From Neobacillus muris (lineage in GTDB: Bacteria > Bacillota > Bacilli > Bacillales > Cytobacillaceae), in the NCBI RefSeq assembly GCF_943193175.1, contig NZ_CALPDF010000048.1, positions 1 to 33,842 on the forward strand: a stretch of DNA of 33,842 nucleotides, given 5' to 3'. Numbering within the stretch: the first letter of the stretch is position 1; every line of letters starts with the position of its first letter. The notes beneath the pieces were generated by a model. That model saw nothing but the letters and a program-made list of their open reading frames with translations. It made no database searches and was not told the DNA's origin. Position numbers and translations under genes: made by a program. Positions 32,550 to 33,842 of the stretch are shown piece after piece.

Positions 32550-32564
32550 AGTAATCGTTTTCAT
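32550..32564 (-). promoter_or_regulatory. cre site (CcpA operator)
   Basis: Minus strand ATGAAAACGATTACT fits the cre consensus WTGNAANCGNWNNCW at every position. It ends 22 bp upstream of the -35 box, so it could repress by interference or, as at some Bacillus promoters, activate. It places the operon under carbon control. Confidence 0.7.
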
Positions 32565-32672
32565 TTCATTAATATATATATAGCAGTTTCATTTCTTCAA
32601 AATTATGGCAATAAAATAAACAACTTATTGCTAAATGAACTATAGTCCTGCTTTTTTTTACCCACATCAAAA

Positions 32673-32695
32673 AAGGCCGCCTTTATAGCAGCCTT
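32673..32695 (-). terminator. Terminator of SGNH esterase gene
   Basis: On the minus strand AAGGCTGC (32695-32688) pairs with GCGGCCTT (32680-32673), followed by TTTTTGATG. The stem begins at the stop codon itself. Confidence 0.85.
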
Positions 32696-33506
32696 AGTTG
32701 CTCCGTACATGATCTTTTAAAGGCAAATCCAATTCTCCGATTCCCTCTATCACTAATTTGGCGATCGCCCGCGCTCCATTTTTCTGAAAATGGGTTCCAT
32801 CTTTGACTCCATCTGGATAGTTGGGCGAGTCTCCAGGGTTGAGCCATAAGAATATATCCTTCGTTTTCCTAGGTCCCAGCTCCTGAAATAATTTTTTGCT
32901 TATGGCTGTCAAATCTATGACAGGAACATTCTCCTGTTTTGCCAGCTCCATCATCGCTGCAGGATAGGCACCATGGGACGCTGCTGCTTTTCCACCGGAT
33001 GAAAACCGCCTTCTTTCTACAGGGGTAATGAGAACAGGGACAGCTCCTTTCTGTCTCGCTCCGTCGATATATTGCTTTAGATAGCTTTTATAGGTGGTGG
33101 AAGGCTTTGTGTAAAGAGTAGGATTGTTGATTTTTTCATCATTATGGCCAAATTGGATAAACAAGTAGTCACCCTCTTTGATTTGTCCTAAAATTGTATT
33201 CAATCTTCCTTCGTCTATGAAGCTTTTGGAACTTCTACCCGGTTTTGCCTGGTTGCTCACCACGACTTCCTTGTCAAACATCTCAGGCAATACCTGTCCC
33301 CATCCTGTTCTTGGCGCTAACTTGCTCGAGTAATTGGATACAGTGGAGTCGCCAGCAAGATAGACGGTAATAGAGCCTTTTTTTTGCTGTCCATATGCTT
33401 TTTGGGGAGGGACTTTTGATGTATACACCCCGGCAGCCAAGACTATGCATGCAGTGAATGCAGCTAGAACCGTCAACGTCAGTTTGCCGCTCCATCTCTT
33501 TTTCAC
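32694..33506 (-). CDS. Secreted SGNH esterase, rhamnogalacturonan acetylesterase-like
   Basis: 270 residues. The N-terminus (KKRW, then a hydrophobic stretch to about residue 28) is a signal peptide or anchor. The SGNH blocks are clear: Ser in LAGDSTVSNY, Gly in NQAKPGRSS, Asn in IQFGHND and Asp-x-x-His in DGTHFQ. Together with WGQVLPEMF and VTPVERRRF they match the rhamnogalacturonan acetylesterase group (RhgT/YesY-like), which removes acetyl groups from pectin backbones. No other pectin gene is in the window. The GTG start follows GGAGGG at about 8 nt. It is monocistronic with its own terminator. Confidence 0.88.
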   Translation of the reverse strand: MKKRWSGKLTLTVLAAFTACIVLAAGVYTSKVPPQKAYGQQKKGSITVYLAGDSTVSNYSSKLAPRTGWGQVLPEMFDKEVVVSNQAKPGRSSKSFIDEGRLNTILGQIKEGDYLFIQFGHNDEKINNPTLYTKPSTTYKSYLKQYIDGARQKGAVPVLITPVERRRFSSGGKAAASHGAYPAAMMELAKQENVPVIDLTAISKKLFQELGPRKTKDIFLWLNPGDSPNYPDGVKDGTHFQKNGARAIAKLVIEGIGELDLPLKDHVRSN

Positions 33507-33842
33507 TTTGGTTCCCTCCTCACTTGTTCGCTCCAGTAAACCTATTATTTGTTTAATCTTAAAGCATAAACACCATTTGAAAAAGTACTTCTTACAATTT
33601 TTTTCGCATTAATAGAGTAACCGTTCCAATTGAAAAGATCCCAAATAGAATTTTAACCATTTCACTAGAAGAGACCTTTTTCTTCCCTTTATTATGTATT
33701 CCTCGTTAAATTCTCCAGATTTACCGCACAGATAGAATAACAAAAAAGCATCGGATGTACCGGTGCTCAGGCTGTCGAAAAACCTTCGACAGCTTTTATT
33801 TTATCTTTATTCTTTATTAATTCACCGCGTTAATATGATATA
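33507..33842. other. Intergenic end of window with two tandem hairpins
   Basis: No convincing gene. AGCATCGG/CCGGTGCT (33747-33754 with 33760-33767) and GCTGTCGAA/TTCGACAGC (33771-33779 with 33785-33793) lie back to back. The second is followed by TTTTATTTTATC, a plus-strand intrinsic terminator, although no plus-strand gene precedes it in the window. On the minus strand a 22-codon hydrophobic frame (about 33595-33663, starting MVKILFGIFS) lacks a clear ribosome binding site. Confidence 0.5.

Overview
The window looks like chromosomal DNA of a Bacillaceae-type Firmicute (Bacillus, Neobacillus or a close relative). The evidence is AGGAGG-type ribosome binding sites, many intrinsic terminators with U tracts, a sigma-W-type promoter in front of a ydbS-ydbT pair, an apparent PhoP box, a cre site, and a gene content typical of the group. 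No phage, transposase, tRNA or rRNA gene was seen. Genes lie on both strands as short, unrelated transcription units separated by hairpin terminators and several kinds of small intergenic repeat.

Layout. 1-450: five 52-bp tandem repeats, two mutually exclusive hairpins and the serA terminator. 451-1950: serA on the minus strand behind a ZTP (pfl-type) riboswitch. 1983-4001: ydbS-ydbT, bacterial PH-domain membrane proteins behind an ECF-type promoter. 4126-7142: a promoter, a structured leader of about 430 nt ending in a strong terminator, then a two-gene polyamine operon (carboxy(nor)spermidine dehydrogenase and decarboxylase). 7241-9695: an inverted-repeat element, a Gfo/Idh/MocA oxidoreductase and a PD-(D/E)XK nuclease with a predicted 4Fe-4S site. 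9670-14983: GH36 alpha-galactosidase, a secreted 5'-nucleotidase-family phosphoesterase and a stand-alone FabF. 15135-22340: two convergent secreted LysM proteins, one an NlpC/P60 hydrolase and the other a 1771-residue LysM/Ig-like/GH18 protein. They share an unusual N-terminal domain. 22512-27974: an Old Yellow Enzyme-type reductase, GC-rich palindromes, a PhoP-box promoter over a 21-codon ORF, a CxxC miniprotein, panF-yhdT and a GGDEF protein. 28075-28766: a decayed repeat array and a peroxiredoxin gene. 28813-33506: a catabolic operon (membrane transporter, carbamoylase-type amidohydrolase, M20D amidohydrolase) behind a promoter and cre site, then a secreted SGNH esterase.

The most unusual feature is the peroxiredoxin at 28296-28766. 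Its frame is open from start to stop except for one TGA, which falls exactly where the peroxidatic cysteine belongs. Seven bases after that TGA a two-tier hairpin begins, with a G-starting apical loop 19 nt from the TGA, as bacterial SECIS elements require. The protein has no cysteine at all. I read it as a candidate selenocysteine peroxiredoxin, with a nonsense-mutated pseudogene as the main alternative. No sel genes lie in the window, so the claim rests on this gene alone.

Other points worth following are the unassigned leader RNA of the polyamine operon, the dispersed CATGACGACAAA repeats with a roughly 52-bp period at two sites, the Pho-controlled mini-ORF and the N-terminal domain shared by the two LysM proteins.
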